A DNA stretch of 11,488 nucleotides, from contig JAGWSK010000310.1 in the NCBI GenBank assembly GCA_028869355.1, positions 1 to 11,488 of the forward strand, written 5' to 3'. Under the pieces are notes generated by a model. That model worked only from the letters and a program-made list of their open reading frames with translations, ran no database searches and was not told the DNA's origin. The position numbers were made by a program, and so were the translations under genes. Source of the stretch: Alphaproteobacteria bacterium (lineage in GTDB: Bacteria > Pseudomonadota > Alphaproteobacteria > Micropepsales > Micropepsaceae). How positions within the stretch are numbered: the first letter of the stretch is position 1; each line of letters opens with the position of its first letter. Shown here piece after piece: positions 1-6,892 of the stretch.

Positions 1-483
1 CGTCTGGATGAATTGAAATCCGGCATGATCGCAGCGACCGCACTGAATGAACCGGCAGATACGGAAGCGAAACGGGATGGCCTTCCGCTGCTCGTGGATT
101 TGAAAGCCAATTTGCCGTGGATTTTCACCGCCATCGCGATGGACAGGAAATATCTTGCCGCACACCGGCAGCAGGCGAGGGAATTTTTGCACGCCTATAT
201 CGAAGGGATCGATCTTGCACTCGCCTATCCGCCGGCGGCGAGGAAAATTCTCGCCGAGGAGTTCCCGACGTTCTCACCGGCGGCGGTGGATGCGGCCTAT
301 GATGATTTCCGCACCCGTGTTCCCCGCGATGCCAGACCGTCGCGCGACGGCGCCGAACTGATGCTGCGCGAAACCGGCAGTGCTGGAAAGCCGCTCACGG
401 ATTACATCGATACGTCATTACTGGACGATCTCGGCCGCGACGGATTTTTCGATGAACTCAAACGGCGCTATCGCGTCCAGTAA
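1..483 (+). CDS. ABC transporter substrate-binding protein, NMT1/THI5-like (C-terminal part, 5' end outside window)
   Basis: The reading frame is open from the first base, so only the last 160 residues are present; the start and signal peptide lie upstream. The chain begins with RLDELKSGMIAATALNEP, which fits the part of NMT1/SsuA-type periplasmic binding proteins where a gene-dosage-like 'L.sG.idAa.l..P' segment lines the ligand cleft. It continues with a helical C-terminal lobe (FLHAYIEGIDLALAYP, then repeated Ala/Asp-rich helices). Family members capture small organic ligands such as pyrimidines, sulfonates or aromatic acids in the periplasm for an ABC importer. No ABC permease or ATPase is visible downstream. 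The next gene, an AtoE-type carrier, starts 8 nt after the stop, so the two are probably co-transcribed. The ligand cannot be read from this fragment. Family assignment is by residue pattern only. Confidence 0.72.
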   Translation, partial: RLDELKSGMIAATALNEPADTEAKRDGLPLLVDLKANLPWIFTAIAMDRKYLAAHRQQAREFLHAYIEGIDLALAYPPAARKILAEEFPTFSPAAVDAAYDDFRTRVPRDARPSRDGAELMLRETGSAGKPLTDYIDTSLLDDLGRDGFFDELKRRYRVQ

Positions 484-491
484 TTGCCAAG

Positions 492-1829
492 ATGCTGCGG
501 CGCATTACCCGTCTCTTCGTCAAATATGCCGAGCGATATATTCCCGATCCATATTTATACGCGCTGATCCTGACCTTCATCACCGCGGTTGCGGCCTATA
601 TCTGGACACCGGCGGACGCGGCGAAAATCGCGGCATCCTGGTATGACGGCATCTGGGCGATTCTGGCGTTCGCCATGCAGATGGCGCTGATCCTCGCCAC
701 CGGTGTGACTCTGGCGGAGGCAGCACCGGTGCGCCGGTTGCTGCAACGGATCGCAAGTATACCGTCCGACCAATCGCGGGCCGCCGTGGTGCTGTTTTGG
801 ACCGCGGCCTTTGCGAGTTGGCTGAACTGGGGCTTTGGTCTGGTCGCCGGTGCGTTGCTGGCGCGCGAAATGGGCAAACGCATCCGCGATGCCGATTTCG
901 GCCTGTTGGTCGCGGTCGCTTACATGGGCAATATCGTGTGGGCATCAGGCCTGTCGAGTTCGATTGCTCTCGCCTCTGCCACGCCCGGCAGCGCGCTGAA
1001 CATCATCGAAAAAGTGACCGGGCAGATCGCCGGGTTCGATCGCACCATTTTCACCGCCTACAATCTGGCGCCGACGATTCTGATTTTTTGCCTGCTTCCG
1101 TTGCTGCTGGTCGCCATCGCTCCGCCACAGAGTGAGATGCGGCGCATCGATCCCGAACTGCTGAAACGCGACGAAGCGGTTCCGGACGTGACGCCCACGG
1201 CCGGCAATTTCGCGGCGCGAATCGAGAATACACCGCTGTTGACGCTGCTCCTGGTCGCAATGGGCGTGTTCTACGAAGCGGTGACGATTTCGCGCAGCGG
1301 ATTTTCGTTGGATATCGATGGGATGATTTTCATCGCATTGATGCTGGGGCTTTTGTTGCATTGGCGCCCGATCCGTTATGTCCGGTCATTCAATCGCGCG
1401 GCGCGGACAGTGGGGCCGATCCTGCTGCAATTTCCGCTCTACGGCGGCATCATGGGAATGATGACCGGAACCGGACTCGCCGCGGTGATCGCGAGCGGCT
1501 TCGTGTCATTTTCGACGCATCAGAGTCTGCCATTCTGGTCTTTCATCTCATCCAACATCATCAGCCTGTTTGTGCCTTCGGGCGGCGGGCATTGGGCGGT
1601 GCAGGGGCCATTCATGGTGCCTGCGGCAGTCAGCCTCAAAGTCGATCCGGCGCTGACCGCGATGGCGACAGCGATGGGCGAGCAAACCGCGAACATGATC
1701 CAGCCATTCTGGGCACTGCCGGTCCTCGCCATTGCCGGCCTGGGCATCAGGGACATCATGGGTTACTGCGTGATGGCGCTGCTGCTCGGCCTGGTGTTGT
1801 ATGGCGGCGCGCTGCTGCTGTTCGCGTGA
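492..1829 (+). CDS. atoE: AtoE-family short-chain fatty acid transporter
   Basis: This is a 445-residue polytopic inner-membrane protein, close to the usual AtoE length of about 440. It has roughly ten or more hydrophobic segments. Recognisable family blocks are SWLNWGFGLVAGALLAREM (109-127), YMGNIVWASGLSSSIALASA (144-163), the glycine-rich FVPSGGGHWAVQGPF (360-374) and GEQTANMIQPFWALP (396-410). The last two are hallmark segments of the AtoE/COG2031 carriers, which import short-chain fatty acids such as acetoacetate or butyrate. The ATG at 492 follows the preceding stop by 8 nt and has no good Shine-Dalgarno sequence, which suggests translational coupling to the binding-protein gene. The stop lies 4 nt before the thioesterase start. 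The usual AtoDAB CoA-transferase/thiolase partners are not in view, so the true substrate may differ from that of E. coli AtoE. The symbol denotes the family, not a proven substrate. Confidence 0.85.
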   Translation: MLRRITRLFVKYAERYIPDPYLYALILTFITAVAAYIWTPADAAKIAASWYDGIWAILAFAMQMALILATGVTLAEAAPVRRLLQRIASIPSDQSRAAVVLFWTAAFASWLNWGFGLVAGALLAREMGKRIRDADFGLLVAVAYMGNIVWASGLSSSIALASATPGSALNIIEKVTGQIAGFDRTIFTAYNLAPTILIFCLLPLLLVAIAPPQSEMRRIDPELLKRDEAVPDVTPTAGNFAARIENTPLLTLLLVAMGVFYEAVTISRSGFSLDIDGMIFIALMLGLLLHWRPIRYVRSFNRAARTVGPILLQFPLYGGIMGMMTGTGLAAVIASGFVSFSTHQSLPFWSFISSNIISLFVPSGGGHWAVQGPFMVPAAVSLKVDPALTAMATAMGEQTANMIQPFWALPVLAIAGLGIRDIMGYCVMALLLGLVLYGGALLLFA

Positions 1830-1833
1830 AGCC

Positions 1834-2286
1834 ATGGGATTGATCCATCGCCGCACATTCCGCATCGAATGGGGACAATGCGATCCCGCCGGGATCGTGT
1901 TCTACCCGAGATATCTCGAAATGTTCGACACCGGCACGGGGCAGCTTTTTGCGCGCACCGGGTTGTCCGCGGCGGAGATGCGCGGCGTGTACGGAATTAT
2001 CGGGATGCCGCTGGTGGAGCAGGGGGCGAAATTCCTGCTGCCGTGCCGCTTCGACGACGAGGTGACCGTGGAGAGCGAGGCCGGCGAGTGGGGCCGCGCA
2101 AGCTTCGTGGTGAAACACTGCATTTTCAGGGCAGACCGGCTGGCGGTTGACGGATTCGAAAAGCGCGTCTGGGCGGCGGCGGATCCCGAACACCCGGGGC
2201 AAATACACGCCGCAGCCATTCCGCCGGAAGTGATAGCCTGTTTGTCCGATCCATCCGGCGAGACTCCATGCAAGCCGGCGCGGTGA
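1834..2286 (+). CDS. acyl-CoA thioesterase, 4-hydroxybenzoyl-CoA thioesterase (hotdog) family
   Basis: A 150-residue single hotdog-domain protein. The N-terminus carries the 4HBT signature EWGQCDPAGIVFYPRYLEMF (12-31), in which Asp17 sits where the catalytic aspartate of Pseudomonas 4-hydroxybenzoyl-CoA thioesterase lies. The next strand and helix region (GMPLVEQGAKFLLPCRFDDE, about 61-80) also follows the family. Such enzymes hydrolyse acyl- or aroyl-CoA to the free acid and CoA in the cytoplasm, usually as tetramers. I chose the ATG at 1834 because homologues begin just before the 'R.F.I.WGQCD' strand; an in-frame ATG at 1801 would overlap the carrier gene by 29 nt. The 4-nt gap to the carrier gene implies one transcript. 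This fits a role in releasing CoA from an imported acid or its breakdown products. The acyl group it prefers cannot be told. No strong ribosome-binding site is seen. Confidence 0.85.
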   Translation: MGLIHRRTFRIEWGQCDPAGIVFYPRYLEMFDTGTGQLFARTGLSAAEMRGVYGIIGMPLVEQGAKFLLPCRFDDEVTVESEAGEWGRASFVVKHCIFRADRLAVDGFEKRVWAAADPEHPGQIHAAAIPPEVIACLSDPSGETPCKPAR

Positions 2287-2304
2287 CATCGCGGAATTCG
2301 AACG

Positions 2305-4821
2305 CTAGGGGAGCGCGATTGCGGCGGGCAGGCCGGGCTGATTGATGTGGATGGGGTGGACGTTCCAGATTTCATCGGCATATTGCCGGACCGCGCGATC
2401 GATCGAGAAGACGCCAATATTGGCGGTATTCAAAATCGATTTGCGCGTCCACTGATCGCGATCGCGGAAGGCCGCATCGACCGTGGCCTGGCAGGCCACG
2501 TAAGGCGCGAAATCCGCCAGCACCAGATAATGATCGCCAAAACGGAGCAGCGAATCGACAATCGGCGCAAACAGTGTGCGGTTGGCGGGTGAAAAATAGC
2601 CGCCGGCGATCATATCGAGTGCCTGCTTCAGGTCGGCGTTGCTCTCATAGACCGCGTACGGATCGTAGTGGCGCCGGAATTCTTCGGTTTCATCGTAATC
2701 GCGCCCGAACATGAATGCATTTTCCCGTCCCACCGCGGCGGCAATTTCGTCGTTTGCACCGTCATGTGTGCCAATGGTCAGCGCTCCGTTCAACGCCAGC
2801 TTCATGTTTCCCGTGCCCGACGCCTCGGTGCCGACAGTGGAAATCTGTTCCGAAAGATCGGCCGCGGGAATCAGTTCCTGCGCCGTGCCTACATCATAGT
2901 TGGGAACAAATGCGATTTTGAGCCGCGTGCCGACGACAGGATCGTGGTTGATGACATCGGCGACACTATGGATGAGGTGGATGATCAGTTTCGCCATTAC
3001 GTAACCTGGCGCCGCCTTGCCTGAGAAGATGATGGTTCGATGCGCCGAGTCCGCACCGGCGCCCGAGCGAATGTGATTGTACCGGGTGATCGCGTGCAGC
3101 AGGTTGAGCACCTGCCGTTTGTATTCATGGATCCGCTTGACCTGCATGTCGAACATGGACTCCGGTTCGACCGCAATGCCGAGCCTCTGCCGGATCACGC
3201 CGGCCAACGCAATTTTGTTGGCCTGCTTCACCGAGGCAAACTGGCTACGGAATTCCTGATCTTCGATGAACGGCACGAGCGCGGTCAATTTCGCCAGATC
3301 GCGCATCCAGGTGTCGGAAATCCGCGACGTGATCAGTTGCGCCAGCGGCGGGTTGGCTTCGAGCAGCCAGGTCCGCGGTGAAATGCCGTTGGTGATGGGG
3401 ATTATTCTGCCGGGGAAAAACCGGTCGAAGTCGCGGAACAACGTGCGGCGCATCAGTTCGGTATGCAGTTTCGATACGCCGTTCACCTTGTGGCTGCCGG
3501 TGATTGCGAGATGCGCCATGCGCACGGAACGCGGCGCATTTTCTTCGATCAGGGACATGCGCCGGACCAGGTCCATATCGCCCGGACTTTCGTGTCCGAC
3601 AGCACGCAAAAGACGGGCATTGATTTCGTAAATGATCTGAAGATGGCGCGGCAAGAGGCGCTCCATCAACTCGACGGTCCAGGTCTCCAGCGCTTCGGAC
3701 AGCAGCGTATGATTGGTGAAAGAGAAAATCCGCACCGTAATTTCCCAGGCCCGGTCCCAATCGAGCCGGTGAATATCGACCAGGAGCCGCATCATTTCCG
3801 GAATCGCCAGCACAGGATGCGTGTCGTTCAACTGGATCGCAATGCGGTCCGGCAGAAGGTCGAACTCGGCGTAGGTGTGCGCATGCCGTGAGAAAATATC
3901 CTGCAGTGAGGCGCTGACCAGGAAATATTCCTGTTTGAGCCGCAACTCCCGGCCGCTGGAAGTGGCGTCGCTGGGATAAAGCACGCTGGACAAGGTTTCG
4001 GTGACACTCTTGTCTTCCATCGCGTCGAGGTAGTCGCCTTTGTTGAAGTAGTTGAGGTCGAATTCCTTCGTCGCTTTGGCCGACCACAGGCGAACCGCGC
4101 TGATGGTTTCGGCGGCCAGCCCCATCACCGGCAAGTCGTGCGCCATGGCAATGACGTCGGCTGTGTCAAGCCAGTGGTAGCCCTCGCCGCGCTCGTCGCG
4201 AACGGCGGCGACGCGCCCGCCAAACTGCACGCGATAGGTCGCGTAGGGACGTGCGAATTCCCACGGGCTTTCGTTTTGCAGCCAGTTTTCCGGTTGCTCC
4301 ACCTGCTCGCCGTTCTCGATTTTTTGGCGAAACATTCCGAACTGGTAACGAATGCTGTAGCCCAACCCGGCATAGTTGAATGTGGCCATGGATTCGAGGA
4401 TGCAGGCGGCAAGGCGGCCGAGGCCGCCATTGCCCAGCGCGGGCTCAGCTTCGAATTCCCACAGCTCGTCCAGATTGACGCCGAGCTCGCGCATGGCTTC
4501 GCGGCAGATGTCGAGCAGGCCCTGCGCGTCGAGAAACGCCCTGAGCATGCGCCCGGGCAGCAATTCCATCGACAGGTAATAGACCCATTTGGCCTGCTGG
4601 GTGAAATTGCGGCGCCAGCTGTTCACTCGCTCGACGCTCAGCGTTTCGCGCAGTACCAGCGCGAGCGCATAGAACCAGTCCTGTTTTGTGCAGTAAGACG
4701 GATCGCGCCCGACTTCCCGGATCATCCGGTGCAGGACTTCCTGTTTGAAGGATGCGACGTCGAAATGCCGCGGCTGCTCGAGCGGAAAAGGTTGCGGGTC
4801 CGGTTCGGTCGCTTTCAGCAT
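2305..4821 (-). CDS. glgP: glycogen/starch/maltodextrin phosphorylase
   Basis: An 838-residue glycosyltransferase family 35 enzyme, the normal length. It phosphorolyses alpha-1,4-glucan ends to glucose 1-phosphate in the cytoplasm with pyridoxal phosphate. Visible landmarks (numbered from the chosen start) are KWVYYLSMELLPGR (about 78-91), EPALGNGGLGRLAA (about 126-139), RIAIQLNDTHPVLAIPEMMR (about 326-345), VKRIHEYKRQ (about 561-570), and EASGTGNMKLALNGALTIG (about 666-684), which carries the PLP lysine at K674. The start is the ATG at 4821. An in-frame extension upstream to 4920 exists but would run through the start of the divergent MFS gene and has no homologous look. It converges on the thioesterase gene with 18 nt between stops and no obvious terminator. 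No other glycogen genes are in view. One oddity is that the block after the PLP lysine reads GTHDGANDE, where the usual form is GT(L/M)DGAN(V/I)E. Confidence 0.97.
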   Translation of the reverse strand: MLKATEPDPQPFPLEQPRHFDVASFKQEVLHRMIREVGRDPSYCTKQDWFYALALVLRETLSVERVNSWRRNFTQQAKWVYYLSMELLPGRMLRAFLDAQGLLDICREAMRELGVNLDELWEFEAEPALGNGGLGRLAACILESMATFNYAGLGYSIRYQFGMFRQKIENGEQVEQPENWLQNESPWEFARPYATYRVQFGGRVAAVRDERGEGYHWLDTADVIAMAHDLPVMGLAAETISAVRLWSAKATKEFDLNYFNKGDYLDAMEDKSVTETLSSVLYPSDATSSGRELRLKQEYFLVSASLQDIFSRHAHTYAEFDLLPDRIAIQLNDTHPVLAIPEMMRLLVDIHRLDWDRAWEITVRIFSFTNHTLLSEALETWTVELMERLLPRHLQIIYEINARLLRAVGHESPGDMDLVRRMSLIEENAPRSVRMAHLAITGSHKVNGVSKLHTELMRRTLFRDFDRFFPGRIIPITNGISPRTWLLEANPPLAQLITSRISDTWMRDLAKLTALVPFIEDQEFRSQFASVKQANKIALAGVIRQRLGIAVEPESMFDMQVKRIHEYKRQVLNLLHAITRYNHIRSGAGADSAHRTIIFSGKAAPGYVMAKLIIHLIHSVADVINHDPVVGTRLKIAFVPNYDVGTAQELIPAADLSEQISTVGTEASGTGNMKLALNGALTIGTHDGANDEIAAAVGRENAFMFGRDYDETEEFRRHYDPYAVYESNADLKQALDMIAGGYFSPANRTLFAPIVDSLLRFGDHYLVLADFAPYVACQATVDAAFRDRDQWTRKSILNTANIGVFSIDRAVRQYADEIWNVHPIHINQPGLPAAIALP

Positions 4822-4882
4822 GTCGCCAAGTCTACCACATGGTCTTCGCCCATGAATCGTGTTTCTGTTATCGGGAACTTGC

Positions 4883-4887
4883 GGGAG
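4883..4887 (+). promoter_or_regulatory. ribosome-binding site of the MFS transporter gene
   Basis: GGGAG lies 5 nt before the ATG at 4893. It decides the start, because the frame is open further upstream (to at least 4752), where the residues look unlike a transporter N-terminus and would overlap the phosphorylase gene on the other strand. The 71-nt divergent spacer 4822-4892 should hold both promoters, but I see no convincing -35/-10 pair. Confidence 0.6.
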
Positions 4888-4892
4888 AGAGC

Positions 4893-6188
4893 ATGACGGC
4901 GGCGGAACAATCCATTCCAATCAACGGGCTGCGTAAGCGGTCTGCGACGCGATGGATTCAGTTGGGGCTCGGGCTGATCGCGATGATGTCGATTTCCAGC
5001 CCGCAATATGTCTGGACGCTGTTTGTGCCGGCGTTCCAGGACGCGACGCGTGCAAGTTTGCCCGCGGTTCAGGTGACATTTTCGATTCTGATCGTGTTGC
5101 AGACCTGGCTGGCACCCGTGCAGGGGTGGCTGATCGACCGCTTTGGGCCAAAGTTCCTGATCGGTTCCGGCGCGGTGTTGAGCGGGCTCGGCTATGTTCT
5201 GGCCGCGCAGGCTGGCGGTCTTTGGTCGCTCTATCTCAGCTATGGCGCGTTCTGCGGGTTTGGCACGGGGCTGGTCTATATCGGCATCATCGGCCTCATG
5301 GTGCGGTGGTTTCCCGACCGGCGCGGTTTTGCCGTTGGGCTCGCGGCGGCGGGGTATGGCGTCGGCGCGATTGCAACCACGTTCCCGATTGCGGCCATGC
5401 TGCGCGCTTCCGGGCACCGCCCGACATTGATTCTGTTCGGAATCATCTTCGCCTGCATCGGCGCCGGCGCGGCGTTGGGCTTGCGGGCACCTCGCGGAGA
5501 AGATGTGAGCGGTCTTGCCGCACGCGCGCGCTTTTCGGTTTCGGCGAGGGATTACGCTCCCGCCGAAATGCTGAAGACGCCGGTGTTCTGGCTGATGTTT
5601 GTGATGATGACCATGATGTCCACCGGCGGCCTTATGGTGGTGTCGCAATTCGGGCCCGTGATGAAAGATTTTGGCCTCGCTGACAGCGCCATCGCCGGGA
5701 TGGCTGCATTGCCATTTGCGCTTTCCCTGCAGCGGATTGCCAACGGAATCACGCGCCCGTTTTTCGGTTGGGTATCGGACCGGATCGGTCGGGAAAACAC
5801 GATGTTCCTGGCGTTCGGCATGGAAGCGATTGCCGTCTGGCTGATGCTGCTGGCGCGCACACATCCGGCGCTGTTCGCTGTGATGTCGGGCATTGTATTC
5901 TTCGGCTGGGGCGAAATTTTCTCGCTGTTTCCGTCGACGCTGACGGACAGTTTCGGCACGCGCCACGCCACCACGAATTTCGGCTTTCTGTACATCGCCC
6001 AGGGCATCGGATCCGTGCTCGGCGGTCCGGCGGCTGCCTGGCTGTTCGAGCAAACCGGAAGCTGGTATCCGGTATTCTGGCTGATCATTGTTCTCGATGC
6101 ATCGACGGCAGTTCTTGCGCTGATCGCACTGAAGCCGTTGCGCAGTGCATGGCTTGGGCAGACAGGGATTATTTCTTCCGCGCGATAA
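4893..6188 (+). CDS. MFS transporter, oxalate/formate antiporter-like (OFA family)
   Basis: A 431-residue inner-membrane protein with about 12 membrane segments. The N-terminus TRWIQLGLGLIAMMS followed by SPQYVWTLF (19-44) is typical of the OFA family, whose founder OxlT exchanges oxalate for formate. MFS loop motifs are present: GWLIDRFGPK (78-87) after segment 2 and VRWFPDRRGFAVGLAAAGYG (137-156). In the second half GITRPFFGWVSDRIGR (285-300) keeps the arginine (R288) that matches the substrate-binding Arg272 of OxlT. The position matching OxlT Lys355 appears to be glutamine (Q370, in FLYIAQGIGS), so the substrate is probably not a dicarboxylate such as oxalate; a monocarboxylate or another anion is possible. 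The start is supported by the GGGAG site. The last 20 bp overlap, on the opposite strand, a relic of a molybdenum hydroxylase gene. Family assignment is firm; substrate is unknown. Confidence 0.85.
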   Translation: MTAAEQSIPINGLRKRSATRWIQLGLGLIAMMSISSPQYVWTLFVPAFQDATRASLPAVQVTFSILIVLQTWLAPVQGWLIDRFGPKFLIGSGAVLSGLGYVLAAQAGGLWSLYLSYGAFCGFGTGLVYIGIIGLMVRWFPDRRGFAVGLAAAGYGVGAIATTFPIAAMLRASGHRPTLILFGIIFACIGAGAALGLRAPRGEDVSGLAARARFSVSARDYAPAEMLKTPVFWLMFVMMTMMSTGGLMVVSQFGPVMKDFGLADSAIAGMAALPFALSLQRIANGITRPFFGWVSDRIGRENTMFLAFGMEAIAVWLMLLARTHPALFAVMSGIVFFGWGEIFSLFPSTLTDSFGTRHATTNFGFLYIAQGIGSVLGGPAAAWLFEQTGSWYPVFWLIIVLDASTAVLALIALKPLRSAWLGQTGIISSAR

Positions 6189-6291
6189 GCGCGAGGACGC
6201 GTGCGGGCGTCAGCGGCAGGTCGGTTACAGTCACATCGAACGGCCGGAGCGCATCTTCCAGCATAACCGATTCTACAAATACTGCGGCAAA
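6169..6291 (-). pseudogene. relic of a molybdenum hydroxylase large subunit (xanthine dehydrogenase/CoxL type), C-terminal 40 codons
   Basis: Read on the minus strand, 6291 to 6169 is open and ends in TAA, giving a chain that includes EDALRPFDVTVTDLPLTPAR followed by VLALIARKK. Large subunits of xanthine dehydrogenase and aerobic CO dehydrogenase-type enzymes typically end 'DAL.P.GV...DMPLTP.RVW.AI', and this stretch matches in order and position at the terminus. An in-frame TGA (6292-6294) cuts it off and the upstream sequence shows no further homology to me. It therefore looks like the remaining 3' tail of a deleted or rearranged gene. It overlaps the 3' end of the MFS gene by 20 bp. The match is short and made by eye; a chance resemblance in a GC-rich antisense frame cannot be excluded. 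Confidence 0.5.
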
Positions 6292-6344
6292 TCATCCGAC
6301 TGGATGGCGCGCCAACTGATGGGTTAGTGTCAGGAATCGTTGAT

Positions 6345-6371
6345 CCCGACAGTGTCCGCGAAGCGGACGGG
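6345..6371. other. GC-rich hairpin between the MFS gene and the cupin gene
   Basis: GTCCGC (6354-6359) and GCGGAC (6363-6368) form a perfect 6-bp stem around a GAA loop. CCC at 6345-6347 can extend it to GGG at 6369-6371 across a 6-nt bulge. It lies 157 nt after the MFS stop and 65 nt before the cupin start. No T-run follows on the plus strand (a G-rich tract does), so it is a poor intrinsic terminator. It could be an mRNA 5'-leader structure or part of an operator. The rest of 6292-6436 holds no gene I can support. Confidence 0.35.
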
Positions 6372-6425
6372 AGGGGGGACGAGTCACTGTTCAAGGTAGA
6401 CGGTAAGCGACTGCTTATTTGGATC

Positions 6426-6430
6426 GGGAG
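6426..6430 (+). promoter_or_regulatory. ribosome-binding site of the cupin gene
   Basis: GGGAG lies 6 nt before the ATG at 6437 and selects this start over an in-frame TTG at 6419. Confidence 0.6.
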
Positions 6431-6436
6431 AAACAG

Positions 6437-6841
6437 ATGTTGAGGAATGTCACCGCCGGACTCGTGCTGGTACTAGCAGCTTTCACGCTGGGCGGACCAC
6501 CGGCTTTCAGCGCGCAAGGTCCGGACGTCGTCCGCAAGATGCTGGTGCAGCACGACTTACCGGTGCAGGGGTGGACCTCCGGCCTGATTTCGGTCGAAAT
6601 CCCGGTCGGCGGGCGCGAAGGGCGGCACACGCATCCGGGGCCGTTATTCGTCTATGTCACGGAAGGCGCGTTCACCGTGGATTACGAAGGTCAGCCGACC
6701 AAAACCTATCACGCGGGCGAAACATTTTACGTCGAGGGCGGCAAGGTGCATGAGGGCATCAATATGGGGAATGTGCCGGCGCGTGCGATCGCGAGCTTTG
6801 TCACGCCGAAAGGCCAACCGCTGACAACCCAGGTGAAGTAA
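6437..6841 (+). CDS. exported small cupin-domain protein
   Basis: A 134-residue protein with an N-terminal signal peptide (MLRNVTAGLVLVLAAFTLGG, then a likely cut after FSA at about residue 26). It is followed by one cupin beta-barrel. Motif 1 is RHTHPGPLFVYVTEGAFTV (63-81), giving possible metal ligands H64 and H66. Motif 2 is YHAGETFYVEGGKVHEGIN (91-109), giving H105. The glutamate of the classical HxHxxxxE motif is replaced by a hydrophobic residue (L70), as I recall for other exported 'HPGP' cupins, so metal binding would use the histidines and perhaps another side chain. The final strands end in a 'KGQPLT' tail common in this group. The enzymatic role, if any, is unknown; the signal peptide implies a periplasmic location. 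The MipA-like gene starts 51 nt downstream on the same strand, so the two may be co-transcribed. Confidence 0.83.
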   Translation: MLRNVTAGLVLVLAAFTLGGPPAFSAQGPDVVRKMLVQHDLPVQGWTSGLISVEIPVGGREGRHTHPGPLFVYVTEGAFTVDYEGQPTKTYHAGETFYVEGGKVHEGINMGNVPARAIASFVTPKGQPLTTQVK

Positions 6842-6892
6842 TTCACCAGGATCGGCAGTACCGCGGTGATCACCTTCAACTGATCGGATTTG

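Noticed and set aside
4138..4896. Long plus-strand open frames opposite the glycogen phosphorylase gene
   Set aside because: They are antisense shadows of a highly conserved GT35 gene, as expected from GC-rich codon bias.
4815..6053. 412-codon minus-strand open frame opposite the MFS gene
   Set aside because: Its composition (His/Arg/Gln-rich, no membrane or domain pattern) is typical of an antisense frame, while the plus strand encodes a clear transporter.
6145..6327. Plus-strand open stretch ending in KYCGKSSDWMARQLMG as a gene or relic
   Set aside because: It has no ribosome-binding site, overlaps the MFS gene and matches no family I recognise. The minus-strand reading of the same region is more convincing.
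6598..6650. Loss of the cupin metal-binding glutamate (L70 in HTHPGPLFVYV) as an inactivating change
   Set aside because: Exported cupins with the HPGP motif commonly have a hydrophobic residue here as I recall, so this looks family-normal.
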